NCBI RefSeq assembly: GCF_001704295.1
Contig: NZ_CP012334.1
Coordinates: 3,608,084-3,672,083 of the forward strand
Direction: 5' to 3'
Origin: Bordetella sp. H567
Lineage (GTDB): Bacteria > Pseudomonadota > Gammaproteobacteria > Burkholderiales > Burkholderiaceae_B
Length of the DNA stretch: 64,000 nucleotides
Both the position numbers and the translations under genes were made by a program. Under the pieces are notes generated by a model. It searched no databases and was not told the origin of the DNA. It saw nothing but the letters and a program-made list of their open reading frames with translations. Shown one piece after another: positions 1 through 8,210 of the stretch. How positions within the stretch are numbered: position 1 is the first letter of the stretch; each line of letters starts with the position of its first letter.

Positions 1-123
1 CTTGTAATAACTGCCCGCGGGCGCCTCGCGAGTCTCGATGGTGACGTGGGCATGGACGGCGCCGGCGATGGTCGACAGGCCGAGCGCGGCCAGCATCGAT
101 GCGCACCGGAGAAAACGGGACAT
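1..123 (-). CDS. YcnI-like DUF1775 copper-associated protein (partial)
   Basis: Only the first 41 codons are in the window; the gene continues past the left edge. The visible part is a signal peptide (MSRFLRC, then a hydrophobic stretch ending AVHA) followed by HVTIETREAPAGSYYK, which is the characteristic start of mature YcnI/DUF1775 proteins. In that family the mature N-terminal His helps bind Cu(II); cleavage after VHA would leave that His first. A GAGGT ribosome site lies about 8 nt before the ATG at 123. It follows the DUF2946 gene on the same strand, a pairing common in proteobacterial copper loci. The family call rests on a short fragment, but the motif is distinctive. Confidence 0.75.
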   Translation of the reverse strand, partial: MSRFLRCASMLAALGLSTIAGAVHAHVTIETREAPAGSYYK

Positions 124-188
124 GGAAATACCTCGATGGAACGAAACCGTGAGCGCGCTGCCCGCGACGCGGGGAGCGCTCGGATGCA

Positions 189-665
189 TCAAGCGAGGTG
201 GGACGGAGGCGCGCGCGATCCGACCGGAGGACCGCCGATGATGCCGGGCGCGGACGATGGAGCCGCAGGGGGCGCCGGCATGCGCCACGCCAGCGCAAGC
301 ATCGACGCGACGACGATGGGCAGGGAGGGCAGTAAGGTGTGGGTGCCCGTCAAGCCGTAGGGGCAGTCGGCCGGCATGCCGGCGCCGTCCGGCGCCGCGG
401 GGGCGCCGCCCGCGACGAAGGCATGGGCCGCCATGCCATGCATATGGCCCGCTATCGCCTTGCCGGCCGGTATCGAGCCGGCGGCGCTGCAATAGATGAG
501 GTGGAAATGTCCCGCGCGCAGGGCATCCGGGTCGGGCATGAAGCCCGTCGGCAGCAAGGCGCGAAGACAAAACAGCATCGCGGCGAGCCATGGCAGGCAA
601 GATCGCCGCGCACCGTGACGCGGGGTAAAGAACACCGGGAGCGCGCCTGCCGTTATCCGACGCAC
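189..665 (-). CDS. DUF2946 family protein
   Basis: A 158-aa protein with an N-terminal hydrophobic segment around residues 25-42 (WLAAMLFCLRALLPTGFMPD), a middle His/Met-containing part (GHMHGMAAH), DCPYG, a second hydrophobic segment (about 113-130) and a C-terminal RAPP. This layout is that of DUF2946, membrane-associated proteins of unknown activity usually found beside copper homeostasis genes. The start is GTG with GGAG 8 nt upstream. It begins 14 bp after the msbA stop on the same strand and precedes the YcnI-like gene, so it may be read through from msbA. Its His/Met content fits a metal-related role, but that is inference. Confidence 0.7.
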   Translation of the reverse strand: MRRITAGALPVFFTPRHGARRSCLPWLAAMLFCLRALLPTGFMPDPDALRAGHFHLIYCSAAGSIPAGKAIAGHMHGMAAHAFVAGGAPAAPDGAGMPADCPYGLTGTHTLLPSLPIVVASMLALAWRMPAPPAAPSSAPGIIGGPPVGSRAPPSHLA

Positions 666-679
666 GTCCCTATCTCCGC

Positions 680-2458
680 TTATTCCGACTCGCGAAACTG
701 CATGCGGTACAGCGAGGCGTAAAGGCCGTTGGCCGCAAGCAGTTTTTCGTGGCGACCCTGCTCCATGACCTTGCCGGCATCCAGCACGATGATGCGGTCC
801 GCGTTCTGCACGGTGGAAAGACGATGGGCGATCACCAGCGTGGTGCGGCCCTTCATGAGTCGTTCCAGCGATGCCTGCACCTGCCGTTCCGATTCGTTGT
901 CCAAGGCGGAAGTGGCTTCGTCCAGAATCAGGATGGGCGCGTTCTTGATCAGCGCGCGCGCGATCGCCAGCCGCTGACGCTGGCCGCCCGACAGGCGGGC
1001 GGCGTTTTCGCCCACCCGGGTATGGATGCCGTTGGGCAGGCTGTTGACGAAGTCCCGCAGGTTCGCGGCTTCCAGCGCGTCCAGCACCTGCTGGTCGCTG
1101 GCTTGGCCCAGCGCGCCGTAGCCTACGTTCACCGCGATGGTGTCGTCGAACAACACGACGTCCTGGCTGACCAGGGATAGATTCGAGCGCAGGCTGCTTA
1201 GTGTGAGCTCGCGGATGTCCACGCCGTCCACCGAGATGCAGCCGGCGGTGGGGTGGACGAAGCGAGGCAGCATGTTGACCAGCGTCGTCTTGCCGCTACC
1301 CGATCGCCCCACCAGCGCCACGGTTTCGCCCGGCTGCACCGTGAAGGACACATCGCTCACCGTATCCCGGATGGCGTCGGGAAAGCGATGGCATACGCCG
1401 CGGAATTCCACCTGTCCGCGTATGGGCTGCGGCAGCGTCCGGTTGCCGGTTTCCTGTTCGGGGACTTCGTCGATAAGCAGGAAAACGCTTTCGGCCGAGA
1501 CCAGCATGCGCTGCATGCGGCCGGCCAGGTTAGTCAGGCGCTTGACGGGATCGAACAACTGCGCCAGGGACGCCATGAAGGCCGCAAAGCTGCCGGCGGT
1601 GAGCGTGCCCGCGTTGGCCTGCCCTAGCGCGACCGCGATGATGCCCCCGACCGACAGGGCGATGCAGACCTGCGTGAGCGGCGTCATGGCCGCGTCGGCC
1701 ACGGCGCTGCGCATGGCGTAGCGGCGCAGGCGCGAATTGACGTAGCCGAAACGGCCGCGCTCGTATTCATAGCCGTCGAACAGCTTGATGACGCGCTGGC
1801 CGTCGATGCCTTCGCCGACCACGCGCGTCAGCTCGGCATTCATGTTGACGGTTTCGCGGTTGATCTTGCGCAAACGCCGGATGAACACGCGCGCGATCAG
1901 GACGGAAACCGGCAGCATGACGAGGATGATCAACGTCAGCAGCCACGACATATAAAGCAGGACGCAGATCAGGGCGACCACCACCAGGGTTTCGCGCACC
2001 AGAACGGTGATGACGTCCGTGGCATAGCCGGTCACGTTGCCGGCATCGATGGTGAAGCGGTTCAAGAGGCGCCCGGTATCGCCGCGCTTGAATTCCTCGT
2101 CCGGCAGACCCAGCAGGCGGTCGAACATTTCCTGGCGGATGCCGCGCAGGACATTGTTGGCGACCCAGGCCAGCAGGTAGTCACTGAAGAAGTTGCACAC
2201 GCCGCGCAGGAAAATAAGGCCGACGACGGCAAGCGGGATGGCCCACACGTAATAAGGCCGGGCGCCGCTGAACCCCTCGTCCAGCAGGGGCTTCATGATG
2301 ACGGCCAAGGTAGGCTGGGTACCCGCCGCCCCTGCCATCAGCAGAATTGCCAGCAGCAAGGCCTTCCAGTGCGACCCGACGCGCGAATATATACGTTTCC
2401 AGAGCACGGCCCTGACCGGCTGCGATCCGGTAGGCCTGGTGCGAGTGGCAGAATCCAA
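680..2458 (-). CDS. msbA: Lipid A export ABC transporter MsbA
   Basis: A 592-aa half-transporter that flips lipid A-core across the inner membrane using ATP. The N-terminal half has six hydrophobic segments, starting with LLLAILLMAGAAG. The C-terminal ATPase has Walker A (GRSGSGKTTL), the ABC signature (LSGGQRQRLAIARA), Walker B (ILILDEATSALD) and the switch His (VIAHRLST). Length matches E. coli MsbA (582 aa). I chose the TTG at 2458 because GAGAG lies about 5 nt before it; an in-frame ATG at 2494 has no ribosome site and lies upstream of an AT-rich TGTATAAAA. It is divergent from a heptosyltransferase-like gene. The start is less certain than the function. Confidence 0.92.
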   Translation of the reverse strand: MDSATRTRPTGSQPVRAVLWKRIYSRVGSHWKALLLAILLMAGAAGTQPTLAVIMKPLLDEGFSGARPYYVWAIPLAVVGLIFLRGVCNFFSDYLLAWVANNVLRGIRQEMFDRLLGLPDEEFKRGDTGRLLNRFTIDAGNVTGYATDVITVLVRETLVVVALICVLLYMSWLLTLIILVMLPVSVLIARVFIRRLRKINRETVNMNAELTRVVGEGIDGQRVIKLFDGYEYERGRFGYVNSRLRRYAMRSAVADAAMTPLTQVCIALSVGGIIAVALGQANAGTLTAGSFAAFMASLAQLFDPVKRLTNLAGRMQRMLVSAESVFLLIDEVPEQETGNRTLPQPIRGQVEFRGVCHRFPDAIRDTVSDVSFTVQPGETVALVGRSGSGKTTLVNMLPRFVHPTAGCISVDGVDIRELTLSSLRSNLSLVSQDVVLFDDTIAVNVGYGALGQASDQQVLDALEAANLRDFVNSLPNGIHTRVGENAARLSGGQRQRLAIARALIKNAPILILDEATSALDNESERQVQASLERLMKGRTTLVIAHRLSTVQNADRIIVLDAGKVMEQGRHEKLLAANGLYASLYRMQFRESE

Positions 2459-2475
2459 GAAATCTCTCGCTTTTA

Positions 2476-2498
2476 TACAATCGTCCGGGGGCATTGTA
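2476..2498. promoter_or_regulatory. Dyad between msbA and the divergent glycosyltransferase
   Basis: TACAAT (2476-2481) and ATTGTA (2493-2498) form a perfect 6-bp inverted repeat with an 11-bp spacer. The left arm overlaps TGTATAAAA on the minus strand, the only AT-rich -10-like stretch of this divergent intergenic space. It could be an operator or simply two facing -10 elements. No regulator family can be assigned. Confidence 0.35.
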
Positions 2499-2590
2499 CC
2501 GTCGGCTGCTTCCCCTTCCGGGCCGGCGGCGACGCTCTGTTCCCTGTCCACGCCCACCCCTTGCGCCGGCCGCCGGCGGACCTTGCCTTT

Positions 2591-3598
2591 ATGCCATCCA
2601 TCACCCGTTTGTACGTGCGACTGCCCAATTGGGTGGGCGATGTCTGCATGAGCCTGCCCACCCTGCGCCTGCTGCGGGAGGCCGGACTGCCGCTGGTCCT
2701 GTGCGCCCGGCCCTGGGCGCGGGACCTGCTTGCCGGCGTTGCCGCGCAGGACGATTTCATCGCCATGCGCGGCGCGTTCTGGCAGGACCGCGCTGCCGTG
2801 CGGGCGCACGTGCGGAACTCGGAAGGGGGTGGCGCGGCACTGGCGCTGCCGGATTCGCTGTCCAGCGCGGCGGTCTTTCGCCTGGCGGGATTGCCCGTGG
2901 CGGGCTACCGGGACGACGGCCGCAGGCCGCTGCTGCGGTGGCCTGTGCGCAAGCCCGACGCGCCGCTGCATGCGGTCGAATCCTGGTACTACCTGGCGCG
3001 CGAGGCCCTGGGCCGCTGGGGCCTGCCGGCCGGCGCGCCGCGGCCGGGCCCCGCGTTGGGCTTGACGCTGACTGATGCACACCAGGCGCAGGCCCAATCC
3101 TGCCTGTCCCAGGCCGGGCTGGGACAGGCGCCCTTCGTCCTGATCGCACCCACCGCCACGGGGCTGCACCGCGGGCGCAACAAGGTATGGCCAGGGTTTG
3201 CCGCGCTGACGCGCGATCTGCAGGCAAGCGGCATACAGGTCGCCATGTGCCCTCCCCCGGCCGAAGTGGAGGCGGCGCGCGCCAATGCACCGGACGCACT
3301 GCTGCTGCCGGCCATGGGACTGGGCGCCTTCGCCGCCCTGACCACCCGCGCCGCCCTGGTCATATGCAACGATTCCGGCGTGTCCCACGTGGCCGCGGCG
3401 GCGGGAGCGCGCCAGATCACCCTGTTCGGGGTCACCCAGCGCGACCGCACCGGCCCGTGGTCGGCCGCGGCGCGTTGCCTGGGATCGGACCAGGGCTGGC
3501 CGGAGGTGCGGGAAGTCGCGCAAAACGCGTATGCAATGTTGAATGGGCATGAGGCCGGCCATGCACCGCATGAATTGACAGGGGCCGCGCCGACCTGA
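2591..3598 (+). CDS. Glycosyltransferase family 9 (heptosyltransferase-like)
   Basis: A 335-aa cytosolic GT9 protein of the ADP-heptose:LPS heptosyltransferase type. The N-terminal RLPNWVGDVCMSLPTLRLL corresponds to the NWVGD motif of WaaF/WaaC, and NDSGVSHVAAAAG near residue 260 is the conserved sugar-nucleotide region of the family. The start ATG at 2591 places this motif near residue 10 as in homologues. It is divergent from msbA and is followed after 14 bp by a YdcF-like gene. Acceptor and donor cannot be read from the sequence, so I give no waa symbol. Confidence 0.85.
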   Translation: MPSITRLYVRLPNWVGDVCMSLPTLRLLREAGLPLVLCARPWARDLLAGVAAQDDFIAMRGAFWQDRAAVRAHVRNSEGGGAALALPDSLSSAAVFRLAGLPVAGYRDDGRRPLLRWPVRKPDAPLHAVESWYYLAREALGRWGLPAGAPRPGPALGLTLTDAHQAQAQSCLSQAGLGQAPFVLIAPTATGLHRGRNKVWPGFAALTRDLQASGIQVAMCPPPAEVEAARANAPDALLLPAMGLGAFAALTTRAALVICNDSGVSHVAAAAGARQITLFGVTQRDRTGPWSAAARCLGSDQGWPEVREVAQNAYAMLNGHEAGHAPHELTGAAPT

Positions 3599-3612
3599 AC
3601 AATCGTGATGGT

Positions 3613-4377
3613 ATGTCCATCGTCAGTCTTCTCGCGTATCTCATCGTCCCGCTGTATTTGTGCCTGGTGCTCGTGGTCCTGGGTCTGGTGCTGGCCCTCT
3701 TCCGCTGGCGCAAGACCGGCATGGCCCTGGCGCTGGCCGGCGTGGCGTGGGCCTATGCCTGGTCGCTGCCCGCGACCACGCTGTGGCTGGGCGGCATCCT
3801 GGAAAGCGAATATCCCTATCGGGCGCCGGCCGAACTGCCGACCGCGGACGCCATCGTCGTGCTGGGCGGCAACATCGCCAACGACCGCCAGAACTGGTTC
3901 CTGCCCTATGACCGCGAAACGGCGATCCGGCGCTTCCAGACGGCGGAACAGCTGTACGACGCCGGCCGCGCGCCGAAAATCGTACTGTCCGGGGGTGCGT
4001 TGAGCGGCGATGTCAGCGAAGCGGAAGGCATGGCGTATGCGCTGCGCCAGTCCGGCGTGCCGCGCAGCGCGATGATCCTGGAGAACGACAGCCGGACGAC
4101 GTACGAGAACGCCATCCTGACGGAAGGGCAGTTGAAGGAGCACGACATCCGTACGGTGCTGCTGGTGACCTCGGCCCTGCACATGCCCCGAGCCATGGCG
4201 GCCTTCCGCAAACAGGGCGTGACGGCGATTCCCGCGCCGTCGCAGCCGCAGATCGTCCTGCCGGCCTCGCCGCGGATCTCGCCGTGGCTGCCAGACGAAC
4301 GGGCTTTCGATGCCAGCCGCTCCATCATCAAGGAATACACCGGTCTGTTCCTGTACTGGGTGCGGGGGTGGATCTGA
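3613..4377 (+). CDS. YdcF/SanA/ElyC-family (DUF218) membrane protein
   Basis: A 254-aa protein with two N-terminal hydrophobic segments (about residues 5-30 and 37-60) and a DUF218 domain: ADAIVVLGGNIAND near 77, KIVLSGGALSGDVSEAEGMA near 118 and NDSRTTYENAILTE near 158. ElyC and SanA, members of this family, affect envelope integrity and peptidoglycan/lipid carrier metabolism in enterobacteria; the reaction is unknown. It starts 14 bp after the heptosyltransferase-like gene and overlaps the next gene by one base, so the three are probably one transcript. Confidence 0.85.
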   Translation: MSIVSLLAYLIVPLYLCLVLVVLGLVLALFRWRKTGMALALAGVAWAYAWSLPATTLWLGGILESEYPYRAPAELPTADAIVVLGGNIANDRQNWFLPYDRETAIRRFQTAEQLYDAGRAPKIVLSGGALSGDVSEAEGMAYALRQSGVPRSAMILENDSRTTYENAILTEGQLKEHDIRTVLLVTSALHMPRAMAAFRKQGVTAIPAPSQPQIVLPASPRISPWLPDERAFDASRSIIKEYTGLFLYWVRGWI

Positions 4378-4643
4378 TGACCGCCGCCCTCGCCTGCCGG
4401 CCCGGATGCGGCGCCTGTTGCATTGCGCCATCGATCACGCGGCCGTTGCCGGGCATGCCGTCGGGCAAGCCGGCCGGCGTGCGCTGTGCGCAGCTGACCG
4501 ACGACATGCGCTGCGCGGTCTTCGGCAAGCCGGAACGGCCAGACTTCTGCGGCGGACTGCGCCCGGCCGCCGACATGTGCGGATCCGATCGTGAATACGC
4601 CATCGCGTGGCTGGCGCGGCTGGAAAAGGCGACCGCGCCGTAA
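4377..4643 (+). CDS. YkgJ-family cysteine-cluster protein
   Basis: An 88-aa protein whose ATG shares its A with the TGA of the YdcF-like gene. Cysteines lie in CRPGCGACC near the N-terminus, then RCAQL, MRCAVFG, FCGGLRP and MCGSDREYAIAWL. This is the pattern of the short YkgJ/UPF0153 proteins, predicted to chelate Zn or an Fe-S cluster; no activity is established. It converges with the deacetylase at 4662, leaving 18 bp between the stops. Confidence 0.8.
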   Translation: MTAALACRPGCGACCIAPSITRPLPGMPSGKPAGVRCAQLTDDMRCAVFGKPERPDFCGGLRPAADMCGSDREYAIAWLARLEKATAP

Positions 4644-4661
4644 AGCCTCGCCGCGATGGCG

Positions 4662-5390
4662 CTACCAACGGCGGCGCTTGCGGTCCTCCAGCGACGTCAA
4701 GGTCTTGCGCAGGAAGCCAAACAGGCCCGTGGATCCCGCGATGAGGACGCGCGGCAGCCCCATGGGATCGTCCTGCGCATTCGCCAAGCCGCGCTTGGTC
4801 AGCGTGGCGTTGTCGTAGCCGGCCTCGCGCGCCATGTCCATGAGCGCCGCGTTGTATTCGCCGTAGGGATAGCAGAATGCCGTCACCGGGCCGCCCAGCG
4901 CGTCTTCCAGTTCGCGGCGCGACGCGCCGATCTGGCGGCGCGCCTCGTCCGGAGGGAGCTGTGGCAGATGCACGTGATCAAGGGTGTGCGAGCCGACCTC
5001 GTTGCCGCTGGCCGCCCATTCGCGCATTTCCGCGGCGGTCATCAGCGGCGACGGGGGGACGCCGTGCGCATGGTCCCAGACATTGCTGCCGCCGAACTGC
5101 CGGGCGACGAAGTAGTTCGTGGCGGTGAAGCCCAGCTCCGCCAGCACCGGCATCGCGTTGCGATGCACGTTGCGGTAGCCGTCGTCGAAGGTAATGCCGA
5201 AGACCTTGCCGGCCCGTTGACCGCGCAGATACGGCATCAGGTCGCGCATGGACAATCCCCGATAGCCCAGGCGGCGCATCCAGGACATCTGCCGACGGAA
5301 GGCGGCCGCGTCCACGGTCAGGCCGCGATAAGGCGTGCCGCGCGGCGGCAGCGTGCCGACCTGATGGTACATGAGGATAGGGATCGCCAT
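4662..5390 (-). CDS. Polysaccharide deacetylase (NodB-fold)
   Basis: A 242-aa carbohydrate esterase family 4 protein. The catalytic motifs are present: FGITFDDGYRN (Asp-Asp pair, near residue 64), EVGSHTLDHVHL (metal-binding His pair, near 130) and FCYPYGEY near 167. The enzyme would remove an N- or O-acetyl group from a glycan or lipid-linked sugar. No clear signal peptide is visible (MAIPILMYHQVGT is the strand-1 motif), suggesting a cytosolic or membrane-face substrate as in LPS-core pathways. It lies 89 bp downstream of the glycosyltransferase chain behind dnaE and has its own TATAAT exactly 7 nt before the ATG. Confidence 0.88.
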   Translation of the reverse strand: MAIPILMYHQVGTLPPRGTPYRGLTVDAAAFRRQMSWMRRLGYRGLSMRDLMPYLRGQRAGKVFGITFDDGYRNVHRNAMPVLAELGFTATNYFVARQFGGSNVWDHAHGVPPSPLMTAAEMREWAASGNEVGSHTLDHVHLPQLPPDEARRQIGASRRELEDALGGPVTAFCYPYGEYNAALMDMAREAGYDNATLTKRGLANAQDDPMGLPRVLIAGSTGLFGFLRKTLTSLEDRKRRRW

Positions 5391-5403
5391 GGACGCGATT
5401 ATA
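5388..5403 (-). promoter_or_regulatory. TATAATCGCG module 7 nt before the deacetylase ATG
   Basis: On the minus strand TATAAT (5403-5398) is followed by CGCGTCC and then the ATG. A consensus -10 at this distance would start transcription at or next to the A of the ATG, giving a leaderless message. dnaE and hrpA have the same arrangement. Confidence 0.5.
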
Positions 5404-5479
5404 GGTGGGCCCGGGTGACGGGACGGGCTTGCGAAGGTGGGCCGGACGCGGGACGGGCGGCGCGGGTGTACCCGCTTGC

Positions 5480-6592
5480 CTACCGGCGGTCCAGCGCGGC
5501 CTGGTAGACAGCGAAAGTCGCGTCCACGAACCTGGGCAGGTTGAACTCGCGCAGGCTTTTCTCGCGCGCGGCCGCGCCCATGGCGCCGATCCGCCGCGGA
5601 TCGGCCAGCATGCCCCGCAGGACGCCGGCGATGGCTCGCGGATCGCGCACCGGCACGATCCAGCCGTCACGGCCGTCGGCCACGTTCTCCGGCAGGCCGC
5701 CGGCATTCGATATCAAGGCGGGCAGGCCCAGGGACATGACCTCGCGGCAGGCGAAGGACAGGGCTTCGCGATACGACAACACGAAGCCGACGTCGCAGGC
5801 CGCCAGCGCGGAACGCACGTCATCCAGCAGCCCCGGAAACACGACCTGGTCCTGCATGCCCACCTCGCGTACGCGGGCCATTTTGGCGTCGTCCGGCACG
5901 TCGCCGGCAATCAGCACGCGGAAGCGCTGCCTTTCTTCGGGCGCGAGCATCGCCAGGCCGGCCAGCAAGTCCAGCCAGCCCTTGTCGTAGTCCGTGCCGC
6001 CCGCGCTGCCCAGCAGGATCTTGCCTGGCGCCGTGGGCCCGAAATATTTTTCGCGCAGGCCCGGACGCAGGGCATCCGAAGGCGGCGCGAAGTAGTCCGT
6101 ATCGATGCCGTGGCGGACGGTGGCGATGGGCAGGCGCGCATAAGGCGAGCGCCGCAACAGCCCGGCGACGAATTCGCTGACCGCGATGACGCGGTCTGTG
6201 CCGAAGCGCGCCCGCATGCGATGGCCGACGGTGCCGAGCGGCAGATCGTTGTGCTTGGTAAAGACGATGGGCGGCCGCCGCCCGCCCAGGGTAGCGAGCA
6301 TCGCCAGCCTGTGGTCCGTCGAACCGTTCACATGGATGACGTCGAATCTTTCCTGCTGGACCAGGCGGCGCAGCGCCGCGCATTCGCTGAACAGCGCGGA
6401 GGCGCGCGAGCGGAAGCGGATATCCGCCACGCGGACACCCGGCAGTTCGGCGGCATAGCGGTACAGCCGGCTGGTGCCGGGCGTGGCGACGGTGATGTCA
6501 TGCGCCTGCCGCAGGCCACGCGCCAGGTTCATGATGTAGGTGACGTGCCCGCCGCCGTTGCGCGGATGGAAGTTGGTGTAAAGGATTTTCAA
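5480..6592 (-). CDS. Glycosyltransferase family 4
   Basis: A 370-aa GT-B fold glycosyltransferase. The N-terminus (KILYTNFHPRNGGGHVTYI) carries the Gly-rich loop, and the C-terminal half has LLGSAGGTDYDKGW and EALSFACREVMSLGLPALIS, the E-x7-E region that binds the nucleotide sugar. The start is TTG at 6592, overlapping the TGA of the preceding gene as TTGA, which keeps the reading register of all the junctions in this cluster. It is the last member of the dnaE-linked glycan chain; LPS core or surface glycan assembly is likely, but the linkage made is unknown. Confidence 0.85.
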   Translation of the reverse strand: MKILYTNFHPRNGGGHVTYIMNLARGLRQAHDITVATPGTSRLYRYAAELPGVRVADIRFRSRASALFSECAALRRLVQQERFDVIHVNGSTDHRLAMLATLGGRRPPIVFTKHNDLPLGTVGHRMRARFGTDRVIAVSEFVAGLLRRSPYARLPIATVRHGIDTDYFAPPSDALRPGLREKYFGPTAPGKILLGSAGGTDYDKGWLDLLAGLAMLAPEERQRFRVLIAGDVPDDAKMARVREVGMQDQVVFPGLLDDVRSALAACDVGFVLSYREALSFACREVMSLGLPALISNAGGLPENVADGRDGWIVPVRDPRAIAGVLRGMLADPRRIGAMGAAAREKSLREFNLPRFVDATFAVYQAALDRR

Positions 6593-7365
6593 GGACGGGG
6601 AGCGCCGTCGCGGCGCGCATTGTCGGATAGGAACATCAGCTTGGCATAGCGAAAAAAGCTGCCCGCCGCCGCGGTCACGGCCAGCACCAGCCCGTGGCGG
6701 CCGTCGAGAAACCCGCGGCGTATCAGGTAGATACGGACAAAGGTCCAGAAGCCGTGGCCCAGCGCGCCGAGTATGCCGGTACGCTTGCCGCGCGCGTGCA
6801 TCATCGCCGCGGCATCCGACGAATAGCGGTTCACCTTGCCGACCAGCGCGTCCAGGTTGGGATACGGGTAGTGAAGGAAATGTCCGCGCAGGCGCCCCAC
6901 CGTGCCCGGTTTCGCGGGAACGACCTTTTCGTGCACCGCGGCGTCGCTGAAGCGCGCGGTGCCGCGGCGGAACAGGCGCAGCACGTAGTCGGGCCACCAG
7001 CCGCTGTGCCGGATGAAACGGCCGCAGAAGTCCGACAGCCGCGCGATTTCATAGGCGTCGCAGGCCGGGGCGGCGATGGCTTCCTGGATGGCCTGGGCCA
7101 ATTCCGGCGTGACGCGTTCGTCGGCGTCGATGGACAAGACCCATTCGCCCTCGGCCAGGTTCAGCGCACGATTCTTCTGCGGGCCGAACCCGGGCCAGTC
7201 ATGGGTCTGCTCGACGGTGGCGCCCATCGCCCGGGCCAGTTCGACGGTGTTGTCGGTACTGCCCGAATCGACGACGATGAACTCGTCGGCGAAGGCCACC
7301 GAATCCAGGCAGGCCACGATGTTTGCCGCCTCGTTCTTCGTGATGACGATGACCGAGAGCTTCAT
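6589..7365 (-). CDS. LPS core glycosyltransferase, GT2 (WaaE/KdtX/LgtF-like)
   Basis: A 258-aa GT2 enzyme. It begins KLSVIVITKNEAANI, has VVDSGSTDNT, the DXD-type SIDADERVTPEL near residue 85 and PDYVLRLFRRG, the pattern of the WaaE/KdtX/LgtF group that adds beta-1,4-glucose to inner-core heptose. The C-terminal hydrophobic part (HGFWTFVRIYLIRRGFL and on) suggests membrane association. The ATG overlaps the deacetylase stop as ATGA and its own stop overlaps the next TTG start. Group assignment is good; the exact sugar is inferred. Confidence 0.87.
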   Translation of the reverse strand: MKLSVIVITKNEAANIVACLDSVAFADEFIVVDSGSTDNTVELARAMGATVEQTHDWPGFGPQKNRALNLAEGEWVLSIDADERVTPELAQAIQEAIAAPACDAYEIARLSDFCGRFIRHSGWWPDYVLRLFRRGTARFSDAAVHEKVVPAKPGTVGRLRGHFLHYPYPNLDALVGKVNRYSSDAAAMMHARGKRTGILGALGHGFWTFVRIYLIRRGFLDGRHGLVLAVTAAAGSFFRYAKLMFLSDNARRDGAPRP

Positions 7366-8210
7366 GCGCGCCCCTTCAGGCGGCGCTTCCAGGCTTTCCA
7401 CGCGTGATAGCGCGGGCCCCAGAAGGGATGGCCGCCCAGCCACAGGCGGCGCGCCAGCCAGCGTCCGGGCTGGTCGCGCACCGCGAAGCGGTAGATATGC
7501 TCGGGATCGCCGCCGGCCGTGTTCTGGCCCAGCGCGTCCGTGGTGTAGAAATAGCGGAAGCCCGCCTGCCGGCCGGCGTCCAGATAGTCGTCGTCGAAGT
7601 AGCCCTGCGGCCAGCACAGGTGCGGGCTCTGTTCGCCCAGCCGCTGGCCCAGCACGGCGCCCGACCGCCGCAGTTCCTCGGCGATACGCTCGCGCTTCTG
7701 CGCGGCATCCGCGCCGCACGCCTTGTCCCAGCGCGTGTGGGTGTGCGTATGGCTGTGGAACTCGAAGGTGCCGGCGGCGCGCATGGCTTCGATCTCGCTC
7801 CAGCGCGCCATGACCTGGTCCGCTCGCTCGCCGGCGATGGCGGCCTTGCAGGCGGCATGGTCCGGCACCGCGGGCGCCCCGCCCTGCCCCGCCGTCGGAC
7901 GCGCCGGCCCATCGCCGATCCAGCCTGTCACGATGAACATCACCGCATGCATGCCATAACGGTGCAGGATGGGATGCGCATGCACCCAGTTGTCCAGGTA
8001 GCCGTCATCGAAGGTGATCAGGACGGACTTTTCCGGAACCGGCTCGCCCGCGAGGTGGGCGGCGAAACGGTCCGCGGTCAGCGTGGTATAGCCGGTGCGC
8101 GCCAGCCGTTCGATCTGGCTTTCGAAGTGCTCGGGCGTGGCCGCAATCATGCCGCCCGCCGGCGTGACATGGTGGTACATCAACACGGGCACATTGTGCG
8201 CGTGCTTCAT
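7362..8210 (-). CDS. Polysaccharide deacetylase (NodB-fold)
   Basis: A 282-aa CE4 protein: VPVLMYHHVTPAGG at the N-terminus, VLITFDDGYLDN near residue 78, the His-rich metal site FEFHSHTHTHTR near 155 and LCWPQGYFDDDYLDAG near 205. It is embedded between two glycosyltransferases, with ATGA overlaps on both sides (8207-8210 and 7362-7365), so it should be translated with them. No signal peptide is seen. It probably deacetylates a sugar in the glycan made by its neighbours. I used the ATG at 8210 rather than an upstream one because of the overlap pattern. Confidence 0.88.
   Translation of the reverse strand: MKHAHNVPVLMYHHVTPAGGMIAATPEHFESQIERLARTGYTTLTADRFAAHLAGEPVPEKSVLITFDDGYLDNWVHAHPILHRYGMHAVMFIVTGWIGDGPARPTAGQGGAPAVPDHAACKAAIAGERADQVMARWSEIEAMRAAGTFEFHSHTHTHTRWDKACGADAAQKRERIAEELRRSGAVLGQRLGEQSPHLCWPQGYFDDDYLDAGRQAGFRYFYTTDALGQNTAGGDPEHIYRFAVRDQPGRWLARRLWLGGHPFWGPRYHAWKAWKRRLKGRA

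Noticed and set aside
2495-3571. Upstream extension of msbA in the open frame to 3571
   Set aside because: The extension would be antisense to the glycosyltransferase gene and adds a low-complexity, Gln/Arg-rich tail not found in MsbA.
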